A stretch of DNA of 32,591 bases from Planctomycetota bacterium (GCA_016795295.1 JAEUHP010000166.1:1-32591); one strand, 5' to 3'. Positions 7,298 through 15,918 are shown, counted from the first letter of the stretch. Notes: generated from the sequence alone by a model not told the origin. Program-made: numbers and translations.

Positions 7298-8460
7298 GTC
7301 GCATGCACCCTTGGTGGCGCAAGTGCCCGGATGCGGCGCTCCTGGTGGCGGCGGCCGCGACCTTGGTGCTCGGCGCCTACGGTGCGGGCCGCGTCACCGC
7401 GGCGCTGCGCCATGCCGCGCAGCAGAGCGAAGTCGAAGCGGAACTGGTGGCGCGCTTGGCGGCCGAGGCCGCGGCGCTGCAGCTGGCCGAAGGTGGGGCT
7501 TTGGCGCCTGCCGAACGCACCTTCGGCGCGTGCCGGGTCACGGCCCGGGCCACGGCGGCGGCGTGGCAGTTCGAGGTGGCGAACGGTGGCCGCTCGTTCG
7601 TCTACACCGCGGAACGGCTGCCCGGTGGCGCGCCGCCGTGGTTCGCCGGGGGGTGCCAACTGGGGCGCACCCAGGTCGCCGCCTTTCGGCTACAGGACGA
7701 CGTGGCGAAGCTGCAGCCGGATGCGGAGCAGCTCGCCGGCGCACTGCCGGCCGCGGCCTCGCCGATGTTCCGCCGCGATGGCGCGGTGGCCCTGGCGCGG
7801 CTCGCGGCGGGGACCGAAGCCGACGACTACGTGGTGGATCCCCGCCAGGTGCAGTTCGAGCTGCCGCAGAACTCGGCCGTGGTCGTGGTCGATGGCCATC
7901 TGTGGCTGGAGCCCGGTGCCGGTCCTTGGCGGCCATGGCTGGACCGCGACGTCGCCGTGGTGGTCCTGGGCAATCTGTATTGCGGCGCGTCGATCGAGCC
8001 GGTGGGGCCGGGCCGTCTGGTGCTCGCCGTGGTGCCACCCCGCGGCGCGGTCCCGGTGGTCGATCTGGACGGCAACGGCCGCTGGTCGGTCGGGGAGCCG
8101 ACGGTGGGTGGGGCACCGTTCCATGGGCCCCTGGAAGGCGGTGGCAGCGTCTACTTCGGTCGCCCCGGTGCGGCGCGGCCGATCGAGGTGCAGGCGTGCC
8201 TGGTGGCCCGTGGCGAGCTGCACCTGTGGACCGCCGCGCGGGTGGCCGGCGCGGTGGTGGCGGCCGGTGGTGTCACGCCGCTGGCCCCGGCCGCGCGCCT
8301 CGAACCGCAGGGAACCCTGCGGTTCGCCACGGAACGGGAACTCGTACCCGGGTTTGCCGCGGTCGGGCCCCCGCGCCTTGGGCTGGTGCGGCCGGTCCGG
8401 GTGGGCGGCCAGGCCGCCGCTGGCGAAGAACTTCTTTACCTCGCGACCCCTGCTCGCTAG
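7294..8460 (+). CDS. Membrane-anchored protein, possibly pilus-accessory-like
   Basis: This 388-residue protein starts at GTG 7294, overlapping the previous stop. It has one hydrophobic N-terminal helix (about residues 12-33, DAALLVAAAATLVLGAYGAG) running into a long Ala/Glu-rich helix (HAAQQSEVEAELVARLAAEA), a layout like PilX/GspK-type minor pilins, although no canonical prepilin cleavage site is visible. The rest is rich in Val/Gly beta segments (VVVVDGHLWLEPG, VVVLGNLYCGASIEPVG, ARVAGAVVAAGG) that look like the repeating strands of a beta-helix, as in polymer-forming proteins. I cannot name the family. It is the last gene of the three-gene membrane operon and ends 21 bases before the tRNA. 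Confidence 0.6.
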   Translation: MSRMHPWWRKCPDAALLVAAAATLVLGAYGAGRVTAALRHAAQQSEVEAELVARLAAEAAALQLAEGGALAPAERTFGACRVTARATAAAWQFEVANGGRSFVYTAERLPGGAPPWFAGGCQLGRTQVAAFRLQDDVAKLQPDAEQLAGALPAAASPMFRRDGAVALARLAAGTEADDYVVDPRQVQFELPQNSAVVVVDGHLWLEPGAGPWRPWLDRDVAVVVLGNLYCGASIEPVGPGRLVLAVVPPRGAVPVVDLDGNGRWSVGEPTVGGAPFHGPLEGGGSVYFGRPGAARPIEVQACLVARGELHLWTAARVAGAVVAAGGVTPLAPAARLEPQGTLRFATERELVPGFAAVGPPRLGLVRPVRVGGQAAAGEELLYLATPAR

Positions 8461-8481
8461 CATGCCCGCCCCGACGCGTGC

Positions 8482-8557
8482 GGGGTCGTAGCTCAGTTGG
8501 TAGAGCGATGCGTTCGCAATGCATAGGTCAGGGGTTCGAGCCCCCTCGACTCCACCA
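8482..8557 (+). tRNA. tRNA-Ala (anticodon CGC)
   Basis: A complete cloverleaf is visible. The acceptor stem pairs GGGGTCG with CGACTCC and carries the G3-U70 wobble pair that identifies alanine tRNAs. The D arm is GCTC-AGTTGGTA-GAGC. The anticodon stem ATGCG/TGCAT holds loop TTCGCAA with anticodon CGC, reading GCG. The T arm is AGGGG-TTCGAGC-CCCCT. The 3' CCA is encoded. GCG is heavily used in the surrounding genes, as expected in a GC-rich genome. Confidence 0.97.
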
Positions 8558-8576
8558 GTCGGTCCGGGGAAGAGTT

Positions 8577-8601
8577 GGCCCGGCCGCCCAGCGGCCGGGC
8601 C
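8577..8601 (+). terminator. Strong hairpin 20 bp after the tRNA
   Basis: A perfect 11-bp all-G/C stem (GGCCCGGCCGC, 8577-8587, with GCGGCCGGGCC, 8591-8601) and a 3-nt loop lie shortly after the tRNA. No U-tract follows, but the stability and position suggest a transcript end or processing structure. Confidence 0.55.
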
Positions 8602-8602
8602 G

Positions 8603-8662
8603 CCCCGGCTAGGGGAAGCCTCCCCGGCTTAGGCGAAGCCGCCCCGTCCAGGCGAAGCCCAC
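8603..8662. repeat. Degenerate 20-bp tandem repeat, three copies
   Basis: Three consecutive units of about 20 bp (8603-8622, 8623-8642, 8643-8662) each contain a CCCGGCT-like start and an AGGCGAAGCC-like core (AGGGGAAGCC, AGGCGAAGCC, AGGCGAAGCC). They lie between the post-tRNA hairpin and the promoter of the thiolase gene. There is no open frame of note across them. Confidence 0.7.
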
Positions 8663-8712
8663 CCGGCGCGCAGGTCGGTCGAAATCGTCGGCGAATTCTC
8701 GGCGTTGGGGCG

Positions 8713-8742
8713 TTGGCTCGGCCGGTGGCCGGTGCCTAGAAT
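8713..8742 (+). promoter_or_regulatory. Candidate housekeeping promoter of the CoA-metabolism operon
   Basis: TTGGCT (8713-8718) and TAGAAT (8737-8742) are separated by 18 bp and match the -35 and -10 consensus at four and five of six positions. Transcription would start about 65 bases before the thiolase ATG, which has AGGAG at 8801-8805, nine bases upstream. Confidence 0.5.
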
Positions 8743-8814
8743 CTTCGCCCCGCGAGGTCTGGTCGGCTGTGCCACCGGGCCCGTCCGTTCCCTTCCGTCC
8801 AGGAGCCTAGCACC

Positions 8815-9999
8815 ATGGGTCGTCCCGTCATCACCGCCGCCTGCCGCACCGCGATCGGCAAGTTCCAGGGCGCACTCGCTTCGTTCTCGGCGCCGCAGCT
8901 CGGCGGGCTCGCCGTGGCCGAAGCCCTGCGCCGGAGCCGCGTGCCGGCCGCCGAGGTCGAGGAAGTGCTGATGGGCAACGTGCTGCAGGCTGGGCTCGGC
9001 CAGAATCCGGCGCGGCAGAGTCTGCGCGCCGCCGGCATCCCGGACGCCTGCGCCGCGGTGACCATCAACAAGGTGTGTGGCTCGGGCCTGAAGACCGTGA
9101 TGCTGGCCGCCCAGGCGATCAAGGCCGGTGACCTGCGGGTCGCGGTGGCCGGCGGCATGGAGTCGATGTCCAACGCGCCCTACTACCTGCCGGCGGCGCG
9201 CGGCGGGGCGCGCCTCGGCCACTCGCAGGCCCTCGACGCGATCGTCTGGGACGGTCTGTGGGACCACTACAACAACTTCCACATGGGCAACACCGCGGAA
9301 CTGGTGGCCCAGAAGTACGGCGTGAGCCGCGCCGACCAGGACGCCTACGCCGCCGAGAGCCACCGCCGGGCGGTGGCGGCCCAGCAGAGCGGTGCCTTCG
9401 CCGACGAGATCTTCGCCGTCGAGCAGAAGCAGAAGAAGGGCGACCCGATCGTCTTCCGCAGCGACGAAGGGCCGCGCGCCGACAGCACCGTCGAGGCGCT
9501 GGCCAAGCTGCGCCCCGCGTTCCAGCCGAACGGCGGCTCGGTCACGGCGGGCAATGCCAGTTCGATCAACGACGGCGCGGCGGCGGTGGTGGTGGTCGAC
9601 GAAGACTACGCCAAGGCCCACGGCCTGCCGGTGCTGGCCCGCATCACCGGCTACGCCACCGGCGGGCTGGCGCCGGAATGGGTGATGATGGCCCCCGAGG
9701 TCGCCACCCGGAAGCTGTGCGCGCTGCTGAAGTGCTCGCCGCAGGACTTCGACCTGTGCGAGATGAACGAAGCGTTCTCGGTGCAGATGGTGGCGCTGCA
9801 GCGCCAGCTCGAAGTCGATCCGGCGCGCTGGAACGTGCACGGCGGCGCGGTGGCGCTGGGCCACCCGATCGGTTGCTCGGGCACGCGCGTGCTGGTCACC
9901 CTGCTGCACGCGCTGCGCCGCCACGGCAAGCGCAGCGGGGTGGCCGGCCTGTGCCTCGGCGGCGGCAACGCCGTGGTGATGAGCGTCGAAGTGCCGTGA
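8815..9999 (+). CDS. Acetyl-CoA C-acyltransferase (thiolase)
   Basis: This 394-residue protein is a full-length thiolase. The acyl-accepting Cys88 lies in [10 protein letters not shown]. The C-terminal catalytic pair is His350 in [13 protein letters not shown] and Cys380 in [14 protein letters not shown] and [10 protein letters not shown] family motifs are also present. It condenses or cleaves acetoacetyl-CoA or longer 3-ketoacyl-CoA. Start ATG 8815 has a good AGGAG. It is the first gene of an operon with 3-hydroxyacyl-CoA dehydrogenase, two acyl-CoA dehydrogenases and an SppA-like peptidase, pointing to short-chain beta-oxidation or butyryl-CoA formation. Biosynthetic and degradative thiolases cannot be separated by eye; the length and motifs fit the AtoB/PhaA group. 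Confidence 0.92.
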   Translation: MGRPVITAACRTAIGKFQGALASFSAPQLGGLAVAEALRRSRVPAAEVEEVLMGNVLQAGLGQNPARQSLRAAGIPDACAAVTINKVCGSGLKTVMLAAQAIKAGDLRVAVAGGMESMSNAPYYLPAARGGARLGHSQALDAIVWDGLWDHYNNFHMGNTAELVAQKYGVSRADQDAYAAESHRRAVAAQQSGAFADEIFAVEQKQKKGDPIVFRSDEGPRADSTVEALAKLRPAFQPNGGSVTAGNASSINDGAAAVVVVDEDYAKAHGLPVLARITGYATGGLAPEWVMMAPEVATRKLCALLKCSPQDFDLCEMNEAFSVQMVALQRQLEVDPARWNVHGGAVALGHPIGCSGTRVLVTLLHALRRHGKRSGVAGLCLGGGNAVVMSVEVP

Positions 10000-10072
10000 A
10001 GCGCTGCGGACGTTCCCCATCCTCGACTCCGCCCCGCGTCTCCCCGTCGCTGCCAACTTCTCCCCACGAACC

Positions 10073-10942
10073 ATGACCCACTCCCTTCCGCAAGCCATCG
10101 CCGTGGTCGGCGCCGGCACCATGGGCAACGGCATCGCCCAGACGTTCGCCAGCGCCGGTGTGAAGACCTTCATGGTCGACGTCGCTCCGGAATTCCTCGA
10201 GCGCGGCGTCGCCACCATCCACAAGAGCCTCGGCAAGTTCGTCGAGAAAGGCACGCTGACCGCGGAGGTCGCCGAGCGCGCCAAGCGCCAGCTCACCGCC
10301 ACCACCGACATGGGCGTGCTGAGCCAAGTCGACCTCTGTGTCGAAGCGGTCACCGAGAACCTGGCGGTCAAGACCAAGGTGTTCCAGGCCGCGGACGCGG
10401 CGTTGCCGGCGGGGGCGATCCTCGCCAGCAACACCTCGTCGATCTCGATCACGGTGCTGGCGGCGAAGACCAAGCGCGCCGAGCGCGTGATCGGCATGCA
10501 CTTCATGAATCCGGTGCCGCTGATGAAGCTGGTCGAGGTGATCCGCGGCAACGACACCAGCGATGCCACCGCCACCGCCGTCGAAGGCTGGTCGAAGGCG
10601 TTGGGCAAGGTGCCGGTGCTGGCCAACGACTACCCGGGTTTCGTCGCCAACCGCATCCTGATGCCGATGATCAACGAAGCCGCCTTCGCCCTGATGGAGG
10701 GCGTCGCGACGCGCGAGGCGATCGACGAGATCATGAAACTCGGCATGAACCACCCGATGGGCCCGCTGACCCTGGCCGACTTCATCGGTCTGGACGTCTG
10801 CGTGTCGATCCTCGACGTGCTGAAGGACGGGCTCGGCGACGACAAGTACCGCGCCTGCCCGCTGCTGCGCCGTCTGGTGGCCGCCGGCCACCTCGGGCGC
10901 AAGACCAAGAAGGGCTTCTACGACTACACCCAGGCCAAGTGA
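10073..10942 (+). CDS. 3-hydroxybutyryl-CoA (3-hydroxyacyl-CoA) dehydrogenase
   Basis: This 289-residue protein has the NAD-binding Rossmann start ([19 protein letters not shown]), the substrate-site [10 protein letters not shown], the catalytic His in [15 protein letters not shown] and the C-terminal dimer domain ([35 protein letters not shown]). It ends with the usual [11 protein letters not shown]. It interconverts 3-hydroxyacyl-CoA and 3-ketoacyl-CoA and is the size of the monofunctional Hbd/PaaH enzymes. It lies 73 bp after the thiolase, and its stop overlaps the next start (TGATG), so the genes are co-translated. An enoyl-CoA hydratase, the missing step, is not in this window. Confidence 0.93.
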   Translation: MTHSLPQAIAVVGAGTMGNGIAQTFASAGVKTFMVDVAPEFLERGVATIHKSLGKFVEKGTLTAEVAERAKRQLTATTDMGVLSQVDLCVEAVTENLAVKTKVFQAADAALPAGAILASNTSSISITVLAAKTKRAERVIGMHFMNPVPLMKLVEVIRGNDTSDATATAVEGWSKALGKVPVLANDYPGFVANRILMPMINEAAFALMEGVATREAIDEIMKLGMNHPMGPLTLADFIGLDVCVSILDVLKDGLGDDKYRACPLLRRLVAAGHLGRKTKKGFYDYTQAK

Positions 10943-12117
10943 TGAGCACCACCGCCGTGGCGAACGTTCCGCAGGTCGCAGATTTCGTGTTGTCGCCCGA
11001 GCTGATCCAGTTTCGCGATTTCGTGCGCGGCTATGCCCAGCAACACCTGGGCGGCGCCGCTGCCTACGACGCGGAGGTGAAGTTCCCGCGCGACGCCGTG
11101 CAGGCGGCGGCGCAGCTGGGCCTCTTGCGCACCACGGTCGCCAAGGAGCACGGCGGCTCGGCGATGGGCAACCTCGCCAGTTGCGTGATGCTCGAGGAGA
11201 TCAACGCGGTGTGCGTGTCGACCGGCGTGACCATCAGCGTGCACAACTCGCTGGTCAACTCGCTGCTCGGCAAGTGGTGCAACGACGCGCAGAAGCGCCG
11301 CTGGTTCCCCAAGCTGGTCACCGGCGAATGGCTCGGCGCCTACTGCCTCAGCGAGGCGTTCAGCGGCTCCGACGCGGCGGCGCTGCGCTGTGAGGCGAAA
11401 CGCCAGGGCGACCACTACGTGATGAACGGCGCCAAACTGTGGATCACCACCGGCAGCGAAGCGCAGCTGTTCGTGGTGTTCGCGCGCACCGGCCCCGACC
11501 GCATCAAGGGCATCTCGGCGTTCGTGGTCGAGAAGAGCTGGCCCGGCGTGGGCGTGGGCAAGAAGGAGCGCAAGCTCGGCTTGCGCGGCTCGCCGACCAC
11601 GGAGATCGTGCTGGAGAACGTCGTGGTGCCGGCCGACTGCCTCGTCGCCCAGGAAGGCCAGGGTTTCACCATCGCGCTCGACACGCTCGACGGTGGGCGC
11701 CTCGGCATCGCTTCGCAGTCGCTGGGCATCGCCCGCGCCGCCATCGACCTGATCAAGGCGCACCTCGCGGCCCAGTTGGATGCGAAGGGGCGGCCCACGG
11801 CGACGCAGCCCGACCAGTGGCAGCTCGCCGACCTCGCGGCCGATCTCGACGCCTACCGGTTCCTGGTCTGGCGCGCGGCGATCCTGCGCGACCAGGGGGT
11901 GCGCTGCAGCACCGAGGCGGCGATGGCCAAGTCGTGTGCTTCGCGACTGGCGAACCGCGCTGCGCGTGCCGCCGTGTCGATCCTCGGTCCGGTCGGCGCC
12001 AGCGGCCAGAACGCGGCCGAGCGCCTGTTGCGCGATGCGCGGATCACCGAGATCTACGAAGGCGCCACCGACATCCAGCGGCTGGTGATCGCCCGCGGGC
12101 TGCTGGCCCCCTCGTGA
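10942..12117 (+). CDS. Acyl-CoA dehydrogenase, short-chain type
   Basis: This 391-residue flavoprotein has the full acyl-CoA dehydrogenase signature: LSEAFSGSDAAAL for FAD and substrate, YVMNGAKLWITTG in the beta domain, and ITEIYEGATDIQRLVIAR at the C-terminus, where Glu373 is the catalytic base. The lineup of the last motif matches butyryl/short-chain dehydrogenases. It would oxidise acyl-CoA to enoyl-CoA and pass electrons to an electron-transfer flavoprotein. Start ATG 10942 overlaps the previous stop; GTG 10939 is an alternative one codon earlier. It has a divergent paralogue two genes downstream (13292-14344). Confidence 0.93.
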   Translation: MSTTAVANVPQVADFVLSPELIQFRDFVRGYAQQHLGGAAAYDAEVKFPRDAVQAAAQLGLLRTTVAKEHGGSAMGNLASCVMLEEINAVCVSTGVTISVHNSLVNSLLGKWCNDAQKRRWFPKLVTGEWLGAYCLSEAFSGSDAAALRCEAKRQGDHYVMNGAKLWITTGSEAQLFVVFARTGPDRIKGISAFVVEKSWPGVGVGKKERKLGLRGSPTTEIVLENVVVPADCLVAQEGQGFTIALDTLDGGRLGIASQSLGIARAAIDLIKAHLAAQLDAKGRPTATQPDQWQLADLAADLDAYRFLVWRAAILRDQGVRCSTEAAMAKSCASRLANRAARAAVSILGPVGASGQNAAERLLRDARITEIYEGATDIQRLVIARGLLAPS

Positions 12118-12122
12118 GCGAC

Positions 12123-13253
12123 ATGAGCTCCGCCCCGCCGCCTCCTGGCTCCGTGCCACCGCCCACGCCGCCGCCCGGCGTGTACGGCGATGCGGGACGT
12201 CCGGCCTGGCAGCCTGCTGCGGCGGCGCAGGGTGGGGCGGCGCGCGACGGCCGTGGGGTGTCCTTCTTCGTCGCGGTGCTGCTCGGCCTCTTGCTGCTGG
12301 TGTCGGGTGGGCTCAACGTGCTGCTGTTCGTGGCCAGCTTCGGCAGCATGCTCGGTTCCGGGCTCGGCGATTTCGACGCGCCGCTCGACGAGACGTTCGT
12401 CGCCGGCCAGCGCAGTGCGCGCGCCAAGGTGCTGCAGGTCGGCCTGCGCGGTGCGATCGCCGAGGGCCAGAGCGCCGTGCTCGGCGGCCAGGGCGGCAGC
12501 GTGAGTCAGGTCAAGCGGGCCCTGCGCCAGGCCGCCGGCGACGACGTGCGCGGCCTGTTGCTGCACATCGATTCTCCGGGTGGTGGCGTCACCGACTCGG
12601 ACGAGATCCACGCCCTGCTGCTGCAGTTCCGGCGCGAGCACCCGCAGAAGCCGGTGCTGGCTCTGTTCGGTGACCTCGCGGCGTCGGGCGGTTACTACGT
12701 GGCGATGGCGGCGGAGCGTGTGCTGGCGCGTTCGACCACCATCACCGGCAGCATCGGCGTGATCATGAGCTCCTGGAACTTCGCCGAACTGGCCAAGCGC
12801 TACGGCGTCGAGCAGGTGGCGATCAAGTCGGAGCGTACGCCGTGGAAGGACATGCTGTCGCCGACGCGGCCGATGCGCGACGAAGAGCGCGCGATGCTGA
12901 CCTCGATCGTCGACGAGCTCTACGACCGCTTCGTCACCGTCGTCGACGCCGGCCGGCCCAACCTGGACCGCGCGCAGGTGCAGGCGCTGGCCACCGGCGC
13001 CATCTATTCGGCGCAGCAGGCGCTGCAGAACGGCCTGGTCGACGGCATCGGCGACCACGACACGGCGGCCCAGTGGTTCGCCGAGCGGCTCGGTGGGCCG
13101 GTGCAGATCGTCGAGCGCCGGCACCGCCCGGGGCTGTCCGAGCTGTTGTTCGGCGCGCGCACTGTGGCGCCGTCGGCGGAGGCGGCCTGGGCGCGTCTGC
13201 TCACGGCCAGCAGTGGCCCGCGGTTCCTCTATTTCTGGGAAGGAGGCCGCTGA
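12123..13253 (+). CDS. Signal peptide peptidase SppA-type serine protease (S49)
   Basis: This 376-residue protein has a Pro-rich cytoplasmic N-terminus (about 45 residues), one membrane helix (about 47-72, FFVAVLLGLLLLVSGGLNVL) and an S49 protease domain. The dyad is visible: Ser188 in GDLAASGGYY and Lys242 in PWKDMLSPTRPM, matching the Ser/Lys arrangement of the short Gram-positive-type SppA rather than the duplicated E. coli form. HIDSPGGGV and TGSIGVIM are further family motifs. It would cut leftover signal peptides or membrane fragments. ATG 12123 is used; GTG 12114 overlapping the previous stop is an alternative. Its place inside a CoA operon is unexpected, although spacing (5 bp before, 38 bp after) suggests co-transcription. 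Confidence 0.9.
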   Translation: MSSAPPPPGSVPPPTPPPGVYGDAGRPAWQPAAAAQGGAARDGRGVSFFVAVLLGLLLLVSGGLNVLLFVASFGSMLGSGLGDFDAPLDETFVAGQRSARAKVLQVGLRGAIAEGQSAVLGGQGGSVSQVKRALRQAAGDDVRGLLLHIDSPGGGVTDSDEIHALLLQFRREHPQKPVLALFGDLAASGGYYVAMAAERVLARSTTITGSIGVIMSSWNFAELAKRYGVEQVAIKSERTPWKDMLSPTRPMRDEERAMLTSIVDELYDRFVTVVDAGRPNLDRAQVQALATGAIYSAQQALQNGLVDGIGDHDTAAQWFAERLGGPVQIVERRHRPGLSELLFGARTVAPSAEAAWARLLTASSGPRFLYFWEGGR

Positions 13254-13291
13254 GGCCCCGCCCGGTTCGCGATGCGATTCTGGAGATTGCG

Positions 13292-14344
13292 ATGCACAAC
13301 CTGCTGCTCTCGGAAGATCAAGATCTGGTGGTGGACTCGGTGCGCAAGTTCGTCGCCGAGGTGGTGGCGCCGAAGGCCCTCGAGCACGACGAGCACCGCG
13401 TGCTGGCTGCGGCCGAGTTCGCCGGGATCGCCGAACTCGGTGTGTTCGGCATCGCGCTGGGCGAAGCTGCTGGCGGCGCGGCGATGGGCTACCTGCCGTT
13501 CGTCGCCGCACTCGAACTGGTCGGCGCGCACAGCAGTTCGCTGGCGCGGCTGATGGTCGGCCAGTTGCAGTGTGCCCAGGCGCTCGAAGCCGCCGGCCAC
13601 CTGGCCCTGGACGGCATCGTCGGGGGCAGTGAGGTGGCGGTGTTCCTCGGCCCCGAGTGTGGTCTGCGCCTCGCAGGCGACGCGCTCACGGGCACCTGCG
13701 AGCTGGTGGCCGGCGGCATGGCCGCTGCGCAGTTCGTGGTGGCGGCGAGCGATGGCCACGAGCCGGTGCTGGCCCTGGTCGCGGCGACGGCTGCCCAGCG
13801 CACCCCGTTGCGCTCGCTGGGGCTCGCCAGCAGCGGTCCCGCGCGCGTGCAGTTCACGAGCAGCCCGGCGCAGGTCGTGGCCCGTGGTGCCGCAGCCGCG
13901 CGAGCGATCGACAAGGCGCAGCTCGCCGGCTGGCTCGGCACGGCGGCCACGTGCTGCGGCGGCGGCGCCGAGTCGGTGCAGCTCGGCCGGCGCCACGCCG
14001 GGCAGCGCATCGCGTTCGGCAAGCCGTTGCTCGCCCAAGAAGCCGTGCTGCGCAAGCTCGGCGAAGCGCAGCGCGCGGTGGACGGTGCGCGGCACCTGAC
14101 CTGGCACGCGGCGCGGCTCGCCGACCTCGGCCAGGACGCCGCGGCGACGGCACTGCAGGCGCGCATCGCCGCGGTCGACGCCATGGTGCTGGCGGCCGAC
14201 GAGTCGATCCAGATCCACGGCGGCTTCGGTTACACGGTCGAGTACCACGTCGAGCGGCACTACCGCGACGGCAAGACGCTCGAAGTGCTGGACGGCGGCA
14301 GCGAACGGCTGCGCGACCAGCTCGCCGTGCGTCAGTTCGCCTGA
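13292..14344 (+). CDS. Divergent acyl-CoA dehydrogenase with altered active site
   Basis: This 350-residue protein has a clear acyl-CoA dehydrogenase C-terminal domain (QIHGGFGYTVEYHVERHYRD), but the normal EIYEG-T-S segment reads EVLDGGS, putting Asp334 where the catalytic Glu sits. The middle part lacks the (L)SEPxxGSD motif found in the paralogue upstream, and the protein is about 40 residues shorter. GGAG at 13282-13285 precedes ATG 13292 by six bases. It could be an inactive partner subunit, as in known alpha2beta2 acyl-CoA dehydrogenases where one subunit lacks the base, or an enzyme acting on a different substrate. It is last in the operon and overlaps the convergent kinase gene by 13 bp. 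Confidence 0.82.
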   Translation: MHNLLLSEDQDLVVDSVRKFVAEVVAPKALEHDEHRVLAAAEFAGIAELGVFGIALGEAAGGAAMGYLPFVAALELVGAHSSSLARLMVGQLQCAQALEAAGHLALDGIVGGSEVAVFLGPECGLRLAGDALTGTCELVAGGMAAAQFVVAASDGHEPVLALVAATAAQRTPLRSLGLASSGPARVQFTSSPAQVVARGAAAARAIDKAQLAGWLGTAATCCGGGAESVQLGRRHAGQRIAFGKPLLAQEAVLRKLGEAQRAVDGARHLTWHAARLADLGQDAAATALQARIAAVDAMVLAADESIQIHGGFGYTVEYHVERHYRDGKTLEVLDGGSERLRDQLAVRQFA

Positions 14345-15918
14345 GCCGCGCCGTCCTCGCGACCGCGCCTCGGTGCCGCGGCGCCGGGGTGGGCACTGGC
14401 CCATTCGCCGGCGCGCACCAGGGCCCGCGCCACGACGCGTCGCACCGGCGGGTGCACCAGGAGTTGCCGCTGCGTGCGCCACCAGCCACGCACGAACGCG
14501 CGCAGCACCGCCGCGCCGCCAGGCGCGTTCGCGCCCCGGTACGCAGCGAGCAGCCGGCCCAGATCGGCGCCGGCACCTCGCCAATCGCTGTGGGCATTGC
14601 GGCGCACGCCGTCGAGATCGACCATCCACACGCGGCACGCAGCCGGGTCCAGCAGCAGGTTGTCGAACTTGAGATCGCGGTTGCGCAGCCCGTGGCCGTG
14701 CAGGCGGCCCACCTGCTCGCCGAGCTTGCGGGCCACCGCCGTGAGGTTGGCGGGGGCCAGCGCGCCCGCTGCCAGTGCTTCGGCCAGGGTCGGCAGCGGC
14801 AGCCGGCGGCTAGCCACGTAGCTGGCGCCGCGGCGCAGGCACAGGCCCAGTGGCCCCGGGGCATCGACCTTGGCGAAGTGCAGCCAGTAGGCGGCGCGCC
14901 AGAGCTGTTGCGCCGCAGCCCGGCTGCGCTGCTTCAGCACCACTCGGTCGTCCAGGAACACGCCGCCCCGGCGGCCCTGCTTCTGCGGCGGGGGCGGCGC
15001 GGCCACCAGCTCGAGGCAATGGTGGCGCAGGTTCGCGGTGTCCGGTTGCTCGTCGCGGTGCCAGGTCCAGTGGTCCTGCCCGCGCCGCGCCACGGCCACC
15101 TCGGTGTGCCGGCAGTCGCGGCTGCTGCGGCGGCCGAATCCCACCAGGGCGCGGCTGCGCCACGTGCGGGTGGCGGCCGCGAGTTCGGCCGTGAGGTCGG
15201 GCAGCGGGTAGGTGCCCGCGGTTTCGTAGCTGCGCCGCAGCACCGCGGCGTGGGGATCGAGGGCGCCGCCGTCCAGATCCTGGCAAAAGAATGCGAGGCC
15301 GCGGGCCCGCAGCCGCAGCGACGGTGGGTCGCCGCGTTCCATGCCGTCCACGTCGATCAGCCAGGGCGCCGCTTGCGCGTCGAGCAACAGGTTGCCCGGG
15401 TGCAGGTCGCCGGGACGGAAGCCCTGGTCGTGCAGGGCGCGCAGCAGCGCGCCGGCGCGCGCGGCCGCGTCCGGCGCGGCCGGCCAGGCGAACGGCTGGG
15501 CTGCCGGCACCGTGCGGGTGGCGACGAAACTGAGCGCGCCGCTGGTGTCCTGCACCATGCCGGCTGCCAGGGGCGCTGCCACCGGCCAGCCCGCCTGCTG
15601 CAGCGCGACCAGCCGTTCGAACTCACGCTGGCCGCGGGGGCCGCGCAGGTGGTCGCGGGCGCGGTCGGCGAGGGTGTGCGCCCGGTAGACCTTGAAGTGG
15701 CAGGGGACACCCGCCAGCTCGCCCCGCAGCACCAGGCGAACGGTCCGGGCCTTCACCACGGCGAAGCCGTGCGCCGCCCACGCGCCGACCGGCACCGCCA
15801 GCAACGCGGTCAGCGCCTCCGCCAGCGCTGGCACCACCTGGGCGCGCACCCCCCCGTTCGCGACCGTGGCGAATTGCGGCGGCGGATCGTTGCCAGGAGG
15901 GGGCTGCGGCGGAACCAT
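14332..15918 (-). CDS. LPS-kinase-like protein with two tandem kinase domains (WaaP/InaA-like)
   Basis: The 528-residue protein contains two protein-kinase-fold domains of the LPS heptose kinase type in a row. Domain one (about 55-235) has FKVYRAHTLAD near the ATP lysine, catalytic GDLHPGN (D171) and metal-binding IDVDGM (D189). Domain two (about 315-490) has VVLKQRSRAA, NRDLKFDN (D415) and VDLDGV (D434). Both catalytic and metal residues look intact. Such kinases phosphorylate core sugars of lipopolysaccharide at the inner membrane; there is no membrane segment here. Its start lies 11 bp from the divergent lptF start. The first about 20 residues are Pro-rich, and GTG 15849 is an alternative start. 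The gene overlaps the end of the preceding acyl-CoA dehydrogenase by 13 bp. Confidence 0.78.
   Translation of the reverse strand: MVPPQPPPGNDPPPQFATVANGGVRAQVVPALAEALTALLAVPVGAWAAHGFAVVKARTVRLVLRGELAGVPCHFKVYRAHTLADRARDHLRGPRGQREFERLVALQQAGWPVAAPLAAGMVQDTSGALSFVATRTVPAAQPFAWPAAPDAAARAGALLRALHDQGFRPGDLHPGNLLLDAQAAPWLIDVDGMERGDPPSLRLRARGLAFFCQDLDGGALDPHAAVLRRSYETAGTYPLPDLTAELAAATRTWRSRALVGFGRRSSRDCRHTEVAVARRGQDHWTWHRDEQPDTANLRHHCLELVAAPPPPQKQGRRGGVFLDDRVVLKQRSRAAAQQLWRAAYWLHFAKVDAPGPLGLCLRRGASYVASRRLPLPTLAEALAAGALAPANLTAVARKLGEQVGRLHGHGLRNRDLKFDNLLLDPAACRVWMVDLDGVRRNAHSDWRGAGADLGRLLAAYRGANAPGGAAVLRAFVRGWWRTQRQLLVHPPVRRVVARALVRAGEWASAHPGAAAPRRGREDGAAQAN

Noticed and set aside
8603..8662. CRISPR-like array
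   Set aside because: Units are contiguous and degenerate with no spacers, and no cas genes are present.
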